Notes: generated from the sequence alone by a model not told the origin. A stretch of DNA of 64,000 nucleotides from Sciurus carolinensis (GCF_902686445.1 NC_062227.1:17869678-17933677); one strand, 5' to 3'. Shown: positions 36,621-47,796, numbered from the stretch's first letter. Numbers and translations are program-made.

Positions 36621-38353
36621 AAAGTGTGTGGTTTATTTAGTGTCATTTACTGTTACTTTATTCCAAAATTGTTTTTTCTGCTGAAAAAGTGATATAACAA
36701 ATTAAATGAATCCCTTAATGTCTGCTTATATATTTGTTTTTCATCCTGTGCTCCTACAATCCTGGGATTAATTTTTTTCCCTCAGAATTCTTTTTAACTA
36801 TCTTATTCTCTTCAACTTGAAATATTACTGACAAGAAAACACAACCCTTACTAATTTTAGCCTTTGAAATTTTTTTTTAGGAATTTCCCTGTCTTTTTGG
36901 ATTTCTGTATTTAGCCTGCCTATCATGCCTATTTGATTAAGTTTAAGGAATTTGTTAATAGATTTTTTAATCCCTTTCTATGTGTTTTAACAATTGTAGA
37001 GGTCTATAAAGGAGAAATAGGGATACCAGAAAGATCATGTGCTTCAGTTAAAAACTATTCAAGTTGCTTGCAGTAGTTGAAATCCTTGAAGCATCCTCCT
37101 TTCTAAAACTTTGACTGTTGGTTAAATTTCCAGGTCAAGAACATAAGGATGACAGTTTTGGTAATTGTTATGCTCAGTACTGTTAGTCACTGTTGGCATT
37201 TGACTTCTTTGAGATCAGAATAGATGATTTTTTAACAGAGGATCCTGTTGTTAATTGTTTAAAATTTTTTCAAGAAAGTAAGATTAACTCCCCTTTTATC
37301 TCGAAAAGGAAGGGAGTATTTGTGCAAGTAGCAGTTAAAGTCAAATTCAGGAGAGTATGAATGCTTTGACTTAGCAAGCTTCATATTGCATTTTCAGATC
37401 ATTTTATTGCCAACCACTGTCTTTCTGGTGGTGTTCAGGATTCTGCTACTCTGGGTCCAGTGAGGAAAGGAAAGTCACACAGTAACAAGAACAGAGAATG
37501 TTGAATGTAAAGAATTACTATCACAGGCTGTTTCCTAGTATGAAGTAAAGAGAGTTGTAAAAAATAGTAGTAATTGATGCCAGTGTACACTGTGCTTGTA
37601 GGACTGTGATTGAGTAACCAAGCAAAGAGCTCACACAAGGTTTGAGATGTAGACCTCATCAGAGAGGGCTTGTCTATGACTACTGGAGAGCAGAGAAAGT
37701 GTGCTGATGGAATTTGCTAGAATGTCACCCTCTCTGGTAACAGGGGCACATGTTTATGGAAGGTTTTTCAGCAGGACCTGTGTTCTACAGACTTGTAAGC
37801 TCAGGAGGGAGTGTGCATAAGAAGCTGTGGGATGTGGTGGAGAGCAGGAGACTGGTGCTGGAGACACCTGCAAGCAGTGACCTAAACAGAAGCAGAATTC
37901 TTCTCTTGCAGTGTCTCTGGTGCCATCTGCTGAACATTATCCATCAGTTGATGTTGGCACAGAAACTAGAGTAGATTTTTTTGTACCTATTTCTTGGTTT
38001 AATCATGGCAGCAAATTGCTGTTCTAGGTTTTTCCTGAAGTACATGTTCATAGCATTTGCACCCTGTGCCATCCGGAAATGTAACCAGACAATTATGAGA
38101 GCACAGAACTGCTTCAAAATGCATCAACTACCATGAGATGTGGATAATAAGTGTCAACTGAATCTAACATGATATTTTGATGTTTTTTAGAAAATAACTT
38201 TTCAGTCCGTTACATCTATTATTCCTAAGGATGATGTTTTCTATACTTTCTGGGCTTCAGAAGGCATTATATTTGAAAGATTTACTTATTTGTAATCATG
38301 TTTTATAATACTGAGTTTTGATATCACATAGAGCATTTCCTACAGAGTAGCTG
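36621..38353. other. AT-rich DNA, nothing recognised
   Basis: Frames at 37435-37659 and 37750-37974 have no family motif. I see no supportable gene. Confidence 0.35.
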
Positions 38354-38380
38354 TAATAATAGTAATAATAATAATAATAA
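38354..38380 (+). repeat. (AAT)n microsatellite
   Basis: Nine AAT-like triplets with one 'agt' interruption. Confidence 0.85.
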
Positions 38381-38857
38381 AAACAACTACATCCTTAAGT
38401 TGAAAGCAACCTACTTACTCCCTTCTAAAAATTACCTTGGCTAATTCTATTAAGTCTCATTTCCTCAATGGAAAAATGTTTCAAAGAGAATTAATAACTA
38501 ACTTTTGCATGTGTATCTATCTACTGATGCCCGCTGAAACCCCAACTTAATTGTAAATGCTGTAACAGAAGAGGCTTAGTCTTGCTAGAGTGGAAAGCTA
38601 TTTCTTTGTTTTTTATAATAGTTTTGAGTTCCTATTTATGATTTATGAGAAGAAATAAACCAAGGAAAGAATGCATAATAATTTGAAATATTTTAGAAAA
38701 TTAATGACCTTATGCAAATCTTGTGTATATTTATTATATCATTTTTTAAAATTTTTCATTTGTATAGAATTAAAATGTATAGTACGTACATTTCACATTT
38801 ACCTTCTCCTTTTCATTTTCTACACAAAAATTTATCTAAATTCATCATGAATTATTT

Positions 38858-38915
38858 TTTTGAACCAGGATATGAACCTAGGGATGATTAAACACTAAGA
38901 CACATCCCCAGATCA
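38858..38915 (-). mobile_element. Degraded tRNA-derived SINE
   Basis: 'gaaccaggatatgaacctag' and 'cactaagacacatccccaga' match the antisense SINE body. Short and diverged. Confidence 0.5.
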
Positions 38916-38924
38916 TCTTTTATT

Positions 38925-39040
38925 AATCCATTGGTGAGATTACAGTCCTCATAATCCAACCACTTCCTGAAGAGCCTCCCTCTGAACATTGTTGTACCAG
39001 AGAACTTTGGGAGGTTTTGCAGAACATTGCAGATCCAAAT
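38925..39040 (-). mobile_element. MaLR LTR fragment
   Basis: 'ttaatccattggtgagatta', 'cctcataatccaaccacttc' and 'cctccctctgaacattgttg' parallel the antisense MaLR segment at 33890-33950 ('ttctcataacccagtaattt..cctctaaatttcattgc'). Confidence 0.6.
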
Positions 39041-39079
39041 CATGCACGTCCTATCTCCTAAACAGCTCCTTCAGGTGCT

Positions 39080-39500
39080 GCTTCTCTGCTATCCAATATG
39101 CCACTGTAATTTCTTAATTAAACTGCAGCAATCATCTTCTAGTACCTCTTCTGGTTTCCACTCATGCCTAGCCACAACCCAGTGCATTGTCTGAATCCAC
39201 TTCTAAAGATGTTTTGTATGGGGAAATCCCCTAAGACCCTTCATCGTATTCTGTTTTTTATGTTAAAATTCAAACTTTGCTTTGAATGTGGCATTCCCTT
39301 CCCAGGGACACCCTTTGTCCTGGCTATTGATTTCCTCTTATTTATTCAATAGGTCTCATTTTAGACATTATTTTCTTGGAATCTTTTTTCTAGTTCCTCA
39401 AGGCTGAAGATTCCTCCTCATATGTCCAGGAAGTATTATTGTTTGTGATAAAATTACTATATGTGTTTCTCTCTTGCCTGGCACCAGGACTGGAAAAAAG
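39080..39500 (+). mobile_element. L2-like LINE remnant
   Basis: The word order 'cattcccttcccagggacac', 'tatttattcaataggtctca', 'ggctgaagattcctcctcat' and 'tctcttgcctggcaccagga' follows the L2 3' region ('tgcctggaa..ctcttcc', 'caggtctcagctcaaatgtc', 'gcctggcacatagtagg'). Strongly diverged. Confidence 0.5.
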
Positions 39501-39547
39501 TGTCTGATAATCACTTCCTAACAATTTAGAATGAAAGCACTTTATTT

Positions 39548-39690
39548 CCACCATTGGTGATCAAACTCAAATTGCTATGGAATCACCTGGAGGATCTACT
39601 AAACCATAGCCTGCTGGTTATACTCCTACAGTTTCTGTTCACCAGTTTAGTGGTGGTAAGTTTGGAATTAGATATTGGCAGGGTTCTGAG
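39548..39690 (+). mobile_element. MER5-like hAT-Charlie remnant
   Basis: 'tggtgatcaaactcaaattg', 'ctatggaatcacctggagga' and 'tctactaaaccatagcctgc' match the MER5 motif 'tcaaactt..gcatcagaatcacctggagg..gttaaaa'. No terminal inverted repeats are visible. Confidence 0.65.
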
Positions 39691-39699
39691 AGTGACACT

Positions 39700-41277
39700 G
39701 AAGTATCCAGAGGGGAGAGGTCTCATCAGGAGAAGCTTACAGGTCCAGGTGTAAGTAACACCCCCCACACTAGGATGGGGAATGGGGACTTTTGTTTGCA
39801 CATGAAAAATGCACAATATTCCATTGTGGACACATTCATGTTTTAACTTGCCTTCTAATGATTTGGGGGATTATTTTTCTCAGAGAACCTACTGAGAATC
39901 CACTAGGGACATTTCTTAATGAGTTAGGTAGCAAGTGACTTATTAGATTCATCACCATCTGCTTTTTTAAAAAACACTATAATAGTTTACTATAAAATAT
40001 ATATTCACATTTGAACTTTTATAAGAACAGAAAAACATGATTCCATGTCCCATGAGATAGAGGCAGAATAAACAAGGATAGGTAGAAAGAAACCAACAAA
40101 GAAACAGCAAATTTAAATGAGAAGCTGCTATGAGCACCCTCATGTTTACTCCCCAAGATTATTCTCCTCCAGAAATAAATTGTTTAAAAGAACTTGAATC
40201 TCAGAGTATTGTGAATCAAATTAATGTTCATATATATTGCTAGTTTTCATAATGTTTCCTTTAGACTAAATAAAGTGAAGGGGAAATATCATTAGAGACT
40301 CATTAGTATTTTCTACACATTATATGTTGACTGTATGACATCAACATAGAGAGCCTGCAAGGAGCAGGCAACTGTAACAATCCCCATGGTCCATAATTAA
40401 GTGTTGAGCTCAACAGATAGATATGCCCTTGCCCTGCTACCCCTTGTCACTTCTCATGTTCACTATCTACAAAATTTCTTTTAAAAAGATATGCCAATTA
40501 CCTCTAAAATGAGTCTCAGTCTCAAGTCCCTGCACCCCTTCTCCCCTGGAGTGTATATTCGGCTCTTTTTTACTTTTCTATATGATCACCTTGTATTTCT
40601 AAATAAATATTTATGCATCTTCTGATATACCCTGAAATTCCTTTTTTATTGTGCAAGTCAAGAACTTGCCAGGGTCAAGTTGGGATTGCTATTTCCATTC
40701 TGGGTGAACTTCTTGGATCCTATTCAGTGAAACCATGAAGGAAGTCCATTATGACTTTCATTTTCATTTTTGAAGGGCTCAATTTCTCTGTCCCTTTTTC
40801 AAACATTTATTTCTCTTTATTATTTTAGAGTTGCCTGTTCATCTTCTTTGTTTATTTCTATAGAAGTCATTAATCTATTTCTAATTGATGGAAAGCTAGT
40901 TATATAAATATTAATATTTTCCATGTCTTTCATAAAGATGATTTTGATTTTTAGTCCATTAAGTCCTAAGTATTCAAATCTGTGAACATACTAATCACAT
41001 ATTCTCTCAAAGTTAACACAAGTGATATGTTTGTTGAACAATTTAAGATTTTATAGGTGTTCCACATCTGTAATGATGGAACAGAATGTATCAACTTACA
41101 AATAGGTGGTTCTATTAATTTTTTAGAAAGCTGCAGTTTTTTCTTAAAAATAAATGTATAAATCTATTATTTAGAAAAACTTTCTTTTTAATCTCATGAG
41201 CCATAAGAGGAATTAAGGCAGAGAGGAAGAAAGAACACAGGAGAGTGATGTTTATCATGCTTATTAAGGAATTTTTA
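39700..41277. other. AT-rich DNA, nothing recognised
   Basis: No gene or clear repeat found. Confidence 0.35.
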
Positions 41278-41440
41278 GTGGCTGTCAAATTTTAACTTAC
41301 ATAGGAATCACTTGGATATCTTGCTAAAGTACAGACTGGATTCAGTAGGCCCAGGTCAAGCCTGAGAATGTGCATTCAGTTCTTTCAGGTGAATTGGATG
41401 GTTCATGGACTACAACAGGAATACCTAGGTTCTACATTTT
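41278..41440 (+). mobile_element. MER5-like hAT-Charlie remnant
   Basis: 'ggctgtcaaattttaactta', 'cataggaatcacttggatat', 'cttgctaaagtacagactgg', 'attcagtaggcccaggtcaa' and 'gcctgagaatgtgcattc' reproduce the MER5A order well. This is the clearest DNA-transposon remnant in the window. Confidence 0.8.
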
Positions 41441-41654
41441 AACAAGTGGAAAATATTAGTGAGTTTAGTGATCATTCTAATCCCATATTATCATTTGTTT
41501 GCAAATCCTCATCTCTCTACTTAAGTTTATTATTCTCAACTTCTTATTCTGGAAAGTAGGAGACAAACACAGCTCATTTTTAAAAGAAAAATGCATCAGT
41601 GCTCATGGAGTAACATTTCTCTACCTCTTGGTCTTTTAGAATATATTTCTCATA

Positions 41655-41858
41655 CTTTTTGATAGTGAGGATGGAAATGAAGGGTAATCAACCACTGGGC
41701 TACATCTCCAGCCCCTTTTATTACAACTTTGAGGTAGTATATGAGTTGGTTTCATAGGAACTCATTTAGTTGTTGAGGCTGGTCTTGATCTTGCTGTCCT
41801 CCAGTCTCAGTCCTTCAAGTCTCTGGGATTATAGGCAGGCACCACTCTGCCTGGCATA
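41655..41858 (-). mobile_element. B4-like composite SINE
   Basis: Antisense tRNA-like half ('accactgggctacatctcca..gcccc') followed by a B1-like half ('gttgaggctggtcttgatct', 'tcaagtctctgggattatag', 'gcaggcaccactctgcctgg'). Confidence 0.8.
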
Positions 41859-41903
41859 TGTCCCAGAATTTTTAAAGGTAGATGTACAAGTTTAGAATGT
41901 TCA

Positions 41904-42958
41904 CTTTTTTGTTTTGTTTTAATTTTAATTTTTACAGACTGTATTTTTATTCATTGTAAATAAGTGGGGTACAACTTTTCATTTCTATGGTAGTACACAA
42001 TGTAGATTAACACCATTCATGAAATCATATATGTACACAGGGTAATGATGTCTGTCTCAGTTAACTCTCTTTCCCCCACCCCCTACCATCCCATTTGCAG
42101 AGAAAATATTTACCCTTTTTTTTGGGGGGGGATTGGTTTATTTTACTTGGCATAATATTCTCCAATTCCATTCTTTTAACTGCAAATGCCATTTTATTCT
42201 CCCTTAAAAGTAAGTAATATTCCACTGTATATATATACTACAGTTTGTTTATTCATTAATCTACTGAATGGCATCTACATGGTTTCCACAATCTAGCTAT
42301 TGTGAATAGAGCAGCTGTAAACATTGCTCTGGCTATGCCACTTTAGTATGTTGATCTTAAGTCTTTGGGGCATATACTGAGGAGTGGGATAGCTGGATCA
42401 AAAAGTGGGCCCATTCCAAATTTTCTGAGGAATCTCCATACTGCTTTCCAGGGCGACTGCACCAATTTGCAACTCCACCAGCAATTTATGAGTGTGCCTT
42501 TTTCCCCACATCCACTCCAACACATATTGCTTGTGTTCTTTACAATAGCCATTTTAATTGGAGTAAGATAAAATCTTTGCATTACTCTAATTACTAGAGA
42601 TGATGAACACTTTTTTCATATATTTGTTAATCACCTGTTTAACTTCTTCTGTGAGTATGCAGTTCCTTAACCCAATTATTGATTAAGTTCTTTGTGTTTT
42701 TCTTGCAAAAATTTTAAGTTCTTCATAAATTTTGGAGAATCGCTCTCTATCTGAAGTGCCTGTGGAAAAGATTTTCTCCCATTCCATAGGGTCTCTTTTC
42801 ACATTCTTGTTTTTGCTGAGGAAGAGCTTTATAGTTTGAATCCATCCTATTTATTGATTCTTGATTTTATTTCTTGCTCTCTGGGAGTCTGGTAGGATGT
42901 CTGATCCTAAGCCAATATGATGGAAATTTGGGTATACTTTTTCTTCTATTTGTAGCAG
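41904..42958 (-). mobile_element. L1-4: antisense 5'-truncated LINE-1
   Basis: About 1.05 kb of L1 3' end in reverse. It has a T-rich start (the A tail), a 3' UTR with 'gcaaatgccattttattctc', then ORF2 C-terminal sequence out to the block equivalent to 'ggatcagacttccttaacag'. The 3' UTR differs more from L1-1/2/3 than they do from each other, so it is an older subfamily. No TSD was found. Confidence 0.88.
42343..42582 (-). pseudogene. L1-4 ORF2 C-terminal remnant
   Basis: This 80-codon stretch encodes the ORF2 tail with [16 protein letters not shown], then [19 protein letters not shown], and [18 protein letters not shown]. In the Cys-rich motif the conserved His is Asn. Upstream coding lies at 42583-42958 in other frames. 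Confidence 0.85.
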
Positions 42959-43164
42959 GGTCATGAGGGCTGGTCACTGTTGGATCAGGAGTTTTGAAGG
43001 CCAGAATCATTTTTTTTAAAAACAGAATTGAATATATAGACTGAGTAAAATCACAATAAGTACAAATTTTTAAAAGCTAGAGAATTACTTACATATCACC
43101 AAATCTATAAAATGTAGTTTTCATAAGTGCCAGAAAGAACCCATAATACTTTTTCTTATAATCT

Positions 43165-43166
<2 letters not shown>

Positions 43167-43214
<48 letters not shown>
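43167..43214. repeat. (TA)n microsatellite
   Basis: A perfect alternating AT tract of 48 bases, about 170 bases from the recognisable end of the ERV-C relic. Confidence 0.95.
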
Positions 43215-43217
<3 letters not shown>

Positions 43218-43499
43218 CTTTACATAAAATGTTCCTTTTTGAAGCAATATTCAGAAGGATAAAATTAAGATAAAACTTTACTCTTTTGGGTAGAAAAAGT
43301 CCATCCCTGGCTAGCTCCTCTTCCCAGTATTTTAAAGGGGTTTCTCTAATATTTTCTTTTTTTTATACAACAGCTGTAGTCTAAACACTCCTCAAGATAG
43401 TAATCTGATGGTTTTGGAAAAGGCAACATAGCCAGTTGGGAGAAATGTCTTACAGCAGAACACTGGAGATCTGGATTCTTGTTCTGGTTTCAACACAGA

Positions 43500-43749
43500 T
43501 GGTTTGCATATTTTAAAATTTCCTTACTTTGTATGTTCTGTAAATATTGGTCCAGAAATCAATATATCATCCATATAATGATAAACAATAATATGAGAGA
43601 ATAATTGTCAGAAACACTGGAGAGACTTATTCACAAAATGTGAAAGGGCCATGAACAAGGCTACATTGAGACAGGTATAACTGGTGTCAGCACTAGTGTT
43701 CAATAACCCTGTGAATGACTGCTCATTTAAACAAAGGATTAATTTTTAT
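43500..43749 (-). pseudogene. ERV-C protease/RT remnant with internal deletion
   Basis: Near 43683-43706 the minus strand reads L-N-T-S-A-D, a degraded form of the retroviral aspartic protease active site. Then, after about 120 bases, H-Y-M-D-D-I-L-I-S appears, with YMDD at 43577-43566, the RT catalytic loop. The usual several hundred bases between the two are missing. A TAG follows shortly after in the RT frame. Confidence 0.85.
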
Positions 43750-44182
43750 CTATTTGCAGTTAAAGCTATACATGCTCCTGTAATACTGGAACCAAATCCT
43801 TTATTTCCTCTTTCATTTAGGGGTTGTTGGGCAGTAAAATAAAGAATGACAATTAATTGAGCTATAGAGGATCCTTGGGGAGAATAAAAAGGCATATGAG
43901 ACCAACTTGAATGTATATTACACCAGAGTAATCAGAATCATTCACTTCAGGAATTATAGATTTTTCTTCTTTAGCACTGTGAGAGTGGGGCAAAATTAAA
44001 CCAAACTTAACTACTTTCAGTAGAGGTCCTTGAGTTTGGGTAAGAATTTTATAAACTTCCTCAGGAAGACAGAGTTGAGCATCCTCAGTAGTAATCAAAT
44101 CTAATCCTTCTAGTAGCATAAAAGTATTTGTGGAAGGATCTTCTGTTTGAACTGGAAACATCTGTGAATGAGACATCTGCAT
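43750..44182 (-). pseudogene. ERV-C dUTPase remnant
   Basis: An open stretch from 44182 to 43862 contains a GLDL-type motif near its start and I-I-P-E-V-N-D-S-D-Y-S-G-V-I, the dUTPase motif that contributes the uracil-binding region. The Arg-Ser-rich motif 2 is degenerate (H-S-H-S-A). A frame change near 43860 leads into the Gly-rich K-G-F-G-S-S end. The family hydrolyses dUTP to dUMP and keeps uracil out of reverse transcripts. Not functional here. Confidence 0.82.
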
Positions 44183-44269
44183 CTGCAGATGAGAAGGGTT
44201 CCTCCTCCTTTGACCTTGGGTTCAGAGGTGACACATAATTGAGTTTTCTGACATGTCTGCTTTATATCT

Positions 44270-44399
44270 GCATTGACTAGCCTAATGAAATCCTTTATGA
44301 CACATTGTACATTTCTGATTGGTTTGTTTTTGCAGCCCCCCCCCTTTTTTCAATCTTACAGTCATTTTGAAGATGACCAGGTTTTTTGCAATTGTAACA
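44270..44399 (-). pseudogene. ERV-C gag nucleocapsid remnant
   Basis: Two CCHC knuckles of spacing C-x2-C-x4-H-x4-C: one at 44399-44358 (C-Y-N-C..G-H..C) and one at 44311-44270 (C-T-M-C..F-H..C) with a stop codon after its His. A frameshift separates them near the C run at 44338-44346. In retroviruses these bind genomic RNA. All zinc ligands are still present. Confidence 0.9.
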
Positions 44400-44586
44400 A
44401 AGTTTATCAAAGTCATGTTCACTCCTGGGAACTTGGGTGGGTTCAACCAAACTCTCTGGTCTGGTGAGGGGTGAAGGGGGATTGGAAAATAAAGATTCAC
44501 AAACACAGACCTTGAAGATTAAACTGGAATCAGGTGGAACTCTGCTCTCTGATGAAGATGCAGATCTAAAGAGTTATGCCAGCAAT

Positions 44587-44589
<3 letters not shown>

Positions 44590-44638
<49 letters not shown>
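44590..44638. repeat. (TA)n microsatellite
   Basis: A 49-base alternating TA tract just beyond the gag end of ERV-C, mirroring the tract at 43167. Confidence 0.95.
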
Positions 44639-44639
<1 letters not shown>

Positions 44640-44640
<1 letters not shown>

Positions 44641-46267
44641 TTATTAGGTTAAAGACAATGTAATTCTTTATATTCAGGAAAGTTATGGAAATTAGGTCAT
44701 CCTATGTAATTTTTCTCTAGTTGCAATCCACAGTTGGAAAGTGCAATGATAGGAGCTTTGTGTAGCTCTCAAGAAAGTCCATTGTTAAATGGTACTATAA
44801 GGCAGGCAGAAACCTGGAAAGCAGAGCTGGTGAAGCATTATGGTTGTCTAGCATAAGAATCCCTTCCTTTCATGGACCTGTGTGCCTGAGATCAAGGTCA
44901 GAGCTAATAGGACTCTTGCACAAAGCCTGCTCATGCAAGGCATTGACACAGCAGCTAAGCGTCCTGTGCCCTTGCACTGAAACATCCCCAGACTCTGTGC
45001 ATTCCACAGCTGTGAGGTTATCAGAGACACCCAATCTCAGTCATTGGTCTCCCATCCTCTGTCACTGCTATCCACAGGTGGGGTTGGGCCCCATGGTGCC
45101 TCTTGTTGCTAGGAATAAAAAAAATTTTTTTCATTAACTTCTCATTAAGAGTTACACCAAATTGGTGTGTCACTACCAAGTACTGAGACTGTGGGTGGGT
45201 GCAGGGCACTTCTCTGGGTACACACAAGGGTAAACCCACATGCTCTGGGACCAAGACTCACAGTATTCCCTCCCCCTGCCTTACCTGCATGGGTCCCACC
45301 TAGCCCACAGCACCTGGGAACCCTGTCCCCTCAAGCCAGACCCATAAGCCCCTCCTTGAGTGAGTACTGAGATGCAGCTGTGTGCAGTGTCCACCGCAAG
45401 TGCCTAGAGTCCAAGTCTGCATGGGAAGCTGTCAGATCAGTGTAAAATTGCAGGACAGTGGGAGGGTGTGAGTCTAGGCAAGAACCACCTCTCTGATCCA
45501 TCTGCTTCCCCACAGGTGGCATGTGTGAAGGGACCCTGAATGGGGAGCGATGGCTGCTGCCCAGGTCAAGGTGACAGCAAGCCAGCACTCCTCCTTCTCA
45601 GTGATGATTGGTGTTGGGGTGGGATGGTGGTGGCCACCAGGTGTGGCCAGTCAACACGACCTCCTGCAGGGCAGCCACTGTGTCCCTGCCCACTCCAATG
45701 CTGGGATGCAGGGTCCTTGTGGTTTGATGCAGCAATGCTCACTCAGAACTAGGGGACTGGTAAGGTGTTGGGGACCCTTCCAACCATGACCCTGGCACTA
45801 ACACCTGGGAAGCTGGTGCAAGGAGGTGGGCAGCCAAATTCATCCCTGGCAGTGGCAGATGATGGTATCTGCTGGTGCTTCAACTGCTATTATCTGGGAA
45901 CCCTTGGAAACTTGGTGTGTGCTTGAAACTGGTGCCACCAGGGACGTGGGCCTATTTTGGGGCCAGGCATGGTGGATGGGGTGGGGGTCACAGGAGGGTG
46001 GGAGTCACAGGGTGCCACCTGAATGGCATAGAGTGGGTGTAGGTTGGGTGGACTCTCCATCTGGGGTGGGCTCCTGGGCACAACATCACAAACTTGGTGA
46101 ACATGAACTTCTGGGTCCCCACCTTTTCCTCAGAGTCACCAGGTCAGGATGGAACATCACTAGGTCTGGAGGATGTGGTGTGCCTTTAATCCATGAGGCA
46201 TTCATAGGAGGGAAATTGACCCAGTGAGTGTGCACTGTGTTGCTGTTTTTTTCCCCTTAGTCAAAGT
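44640..46267. other. GC-rich block, no gene recognised
   Basis: From about 44840 the sequence becomes GC-rich with overlapping open frames on both strands (longest 133 codons at 45826-46227). No motif or domain is recognisable. It may be non-coding ERV-C flank or an old island. It resembles the 21.9-23.2 kb block in composition and phrase style (many 'ggtgctgg', 'gtgggtg' words), but I could not align the two. Confidence 0.35.
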
Positions 46268-46281
46268 CATGAGAAACCTTT

Positions 46282-46412
46282 TTTTATTGTAAACAAATGG
46301 GATATGTGTTGTTTCTCTGTTTGTACATGGTGTAAAGGCATACCATTTATGTAATCATAATTTTACATAGGGTAATGTTGTTTGATTCATTCTGTTATTT
46401 TTTCCCTTCCCC
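46282..46412 (-). mobile_element. L1-5: 131-bp L1 3' stub with TSD
   Basis: Antisense extreme 3' end of L1 ('attgtaaacaaatgggatat', 'gttgtttctctgtttgtaca', 'gtgtaaaggcataccattta', 'ttcattctgttattttttcc'). catgagaaaccttt flanks it perfectly at 46268-46281 and 46413-46426. A severely 5'-truncated insertion from the same L1 type as L1-2 and L1-3. Confidence 0.95.
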
Positions 46413-46426
46413 CATGAGAAACCTTT

Positions 46427-47153
46427 AAAGCTGCGACCTCATCCACTGCTCCCTCAAAGAATGCCAGAGACCCATCCAATTACTCTGATTAATGGTGAGT
46501 TGATAATTGTCTGAGTCTCAGCACCATAGATTTGTTATCTAAGGATGACTGACATTCGATAAACTTCAAATGTCAAGTGCCAGTCACAGCAACACACCCT
46601 TTCAATCCTCTACACTGGGCCCTGTCCTCCTTGTCCTCCAAGGCCTGGTTTCCAATCCCAAGTGGGTGTTGCATAATCCCTGGAGCAAAACTTTCAGTGT
46701 TCAAAATGTTGCCAGTCCACTATTTATCCCTCTGTTGACTTATATTTAGAAAACAGACGTGAGTTGTGAAATAGGGAAGGAGGATCTGCTGATGTCAAAT
46801 GACCTTTTGAAAATGGAGATGCAATCTCTTGTGCAAGAACTTTCCAAACTAAATCTGAATTTTCCACCTAAACTTTACCAAGCCTGCTAGGTAGCATCTT
46901 CTTTCACAGAAGTTTGCTCTTTAAAAAATATTAATACTTCTCTTTAGTGGGGTCTTGAAAATGCATGAGTGAATGTGTTTTGCTGCTAGCTGCTTTAGAA
47001 AAATTAACTGTGCTATATTCATAACCGATATCCTGAAATACTGCCACACTAAGAAACCACTTACTTGATTTAGGTGAGTCAGTGATTTTTGTTTGATAAC
47101 ATTTTAAAGGTCTGAACTCAATTATGGTCAGATAGCTTGACAAAATAACTTTT
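46427..47153. other. Intergenic, nothing recognised
   Basis: I see no gene. The 128-codon minus frame at 46931-47317 runs into the L1-3 5' end and has no family motif. Confidence 0.4.
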
Positions 47154-47167
47154 AAATTAATGTTTAT
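47154..47167 (+). repeat. Target-site duplication, left copy (L1-3)
   Basis: aaattaatgtttat is repeated perfectly at 58172-58185, 11 kb away, proving that everything between (including ERV-A) lies inside one L1 insertion. Confidence 0.92.
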
Positions 47168-47174
47168 TGGAGAT

Positions 47175-47184
47175 CCAAGATGGC
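47175..47184 (+). promoter_or_regulatory. YY1-type site at the L1 5' end
   Basis: ccaagatggc lies 8 bases from the 5' end of L1-3. In human L1 a YY1 site with the same core CAAGATGGC near the 5' end directs correct transcription start. Presence here is seen; function is inferred from that family knowledge. Confidence 0.65.
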
Positions 47185-47375
47185 AGACTAGAGAGAAGCT
47201 GTTTTTCTTGTTGCTCCATAACTCCGCTTTCAAGCAGAGGATATCTATTTCTTGGTGAGGCAGTTTTTGCTGCTTATCGATCCTCTGTTGTTTACCCCAT
47301 TTGTCTACTGTGATCACCTGCAGTCTGCCAGCATATCAACACCTTTTTTGAGTGCAGATTGCTCACTGCCAGGCA

Positions 47376-47380
47376 CCTAT
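47376..47380 (+). repeat. ERV-A target duplication, left
   Basis: cctat precedes the TG of the LTR and follows the other LTR at 51871-51875. If the first t of the element is counted it becomes 6 bp (cctatt on both sides), the size usual for class II ERVs. Confidence 0.8.
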
Positions 47381-47776
47381 TGTTAGTTAGATGTTAGGGG
47401 CAGTTTTGGTTCGTCGATAACTCCCAGAAAAAAACACACTCCACAGATACAGGTCCCACTCGAGGAACTTTTATTCTATGCGGACAAATTGTGCCCGCTC
47501 GGGGAAAGGGTAAAGGGAAATAAGAAGATGGCGCAGGGTTTCTTGTCAGATATTGGAATTTCACAGGGCTGGGAGGAACCAATCTCAGAGGAGAATTATT
47601 ACAGACTGACTGATGAACCAATGACATATTGGAACGTAATGTGGGAGGCAGGAAGGTTACAGCGACGTAAGCCAGAAATTCCTGTAACGGGAGAGGCGGC
47701 CATAACAGCAGATTGACAGGTGGGTTGGGAGGCTGGGTTCCTGTAACGGGAAAGGAAGGTGGCTTTATACCTAACA
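47381..47776 (-). repeat. ERV-A 3' LTR
   Basis: 396 bp with minus-strand ends TGTTAGG..CTAACA. It contains AATAAA in 'agaataaaagttcc' near 47470, a CCAAT-like stretch and CpG-bearing words such as 'ttatcgacgaacc'. It abuts the PPT, which defines this as the 3' copy. Confidence 0.93.
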
Positions 47777-47796
47777 TTCCCCCATTTCCTTTTTTT
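47777..47796 (-). promoter_or_regulatory. ERV-A polypurine tract
   Basis: The minus strand reads aaaaaaaggaaatgggggaa immediately before the 3' LTR TG. This is the plus-strand primer position in retroviruses. The equivalent point in ERV-B (about 59556) reads ccaaaaggggatgaa. Confidence 0.88.

Larger units (their letters stand above)
43380..44520 (-). mobile_element. ERV-C: betaretrovirus-like internal relic
   Basis: The minus strand carries, in order: two zinc knuckles (end of gag), a dUTPase, the start of protease with a degenerate active-site triplet block, and an RT segment with YMDD. A dUTPase fused ahead of protease is the class II (betaretrovirus, HERV-K, IAP) arrangement. Only about 120 bases separate the protease site from YMDD, so most of protease and the front of RT are deleted. 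Stops and frameshifts occur throughout. No LTR was recognised on either side; the outer limits are approximate. Confidence 0.85.

Noticed and set aside
45550..46227. Open frames of 79-133 codons
   Set aside because: GC-rich segment, no motif, frames overlap on both strands.
44652..46267. ERV-C 5' gag and LTR extending into the GC-rich block
   Set aside because: No LTR ends, PBS or gag motif could be found beyond about 44520.
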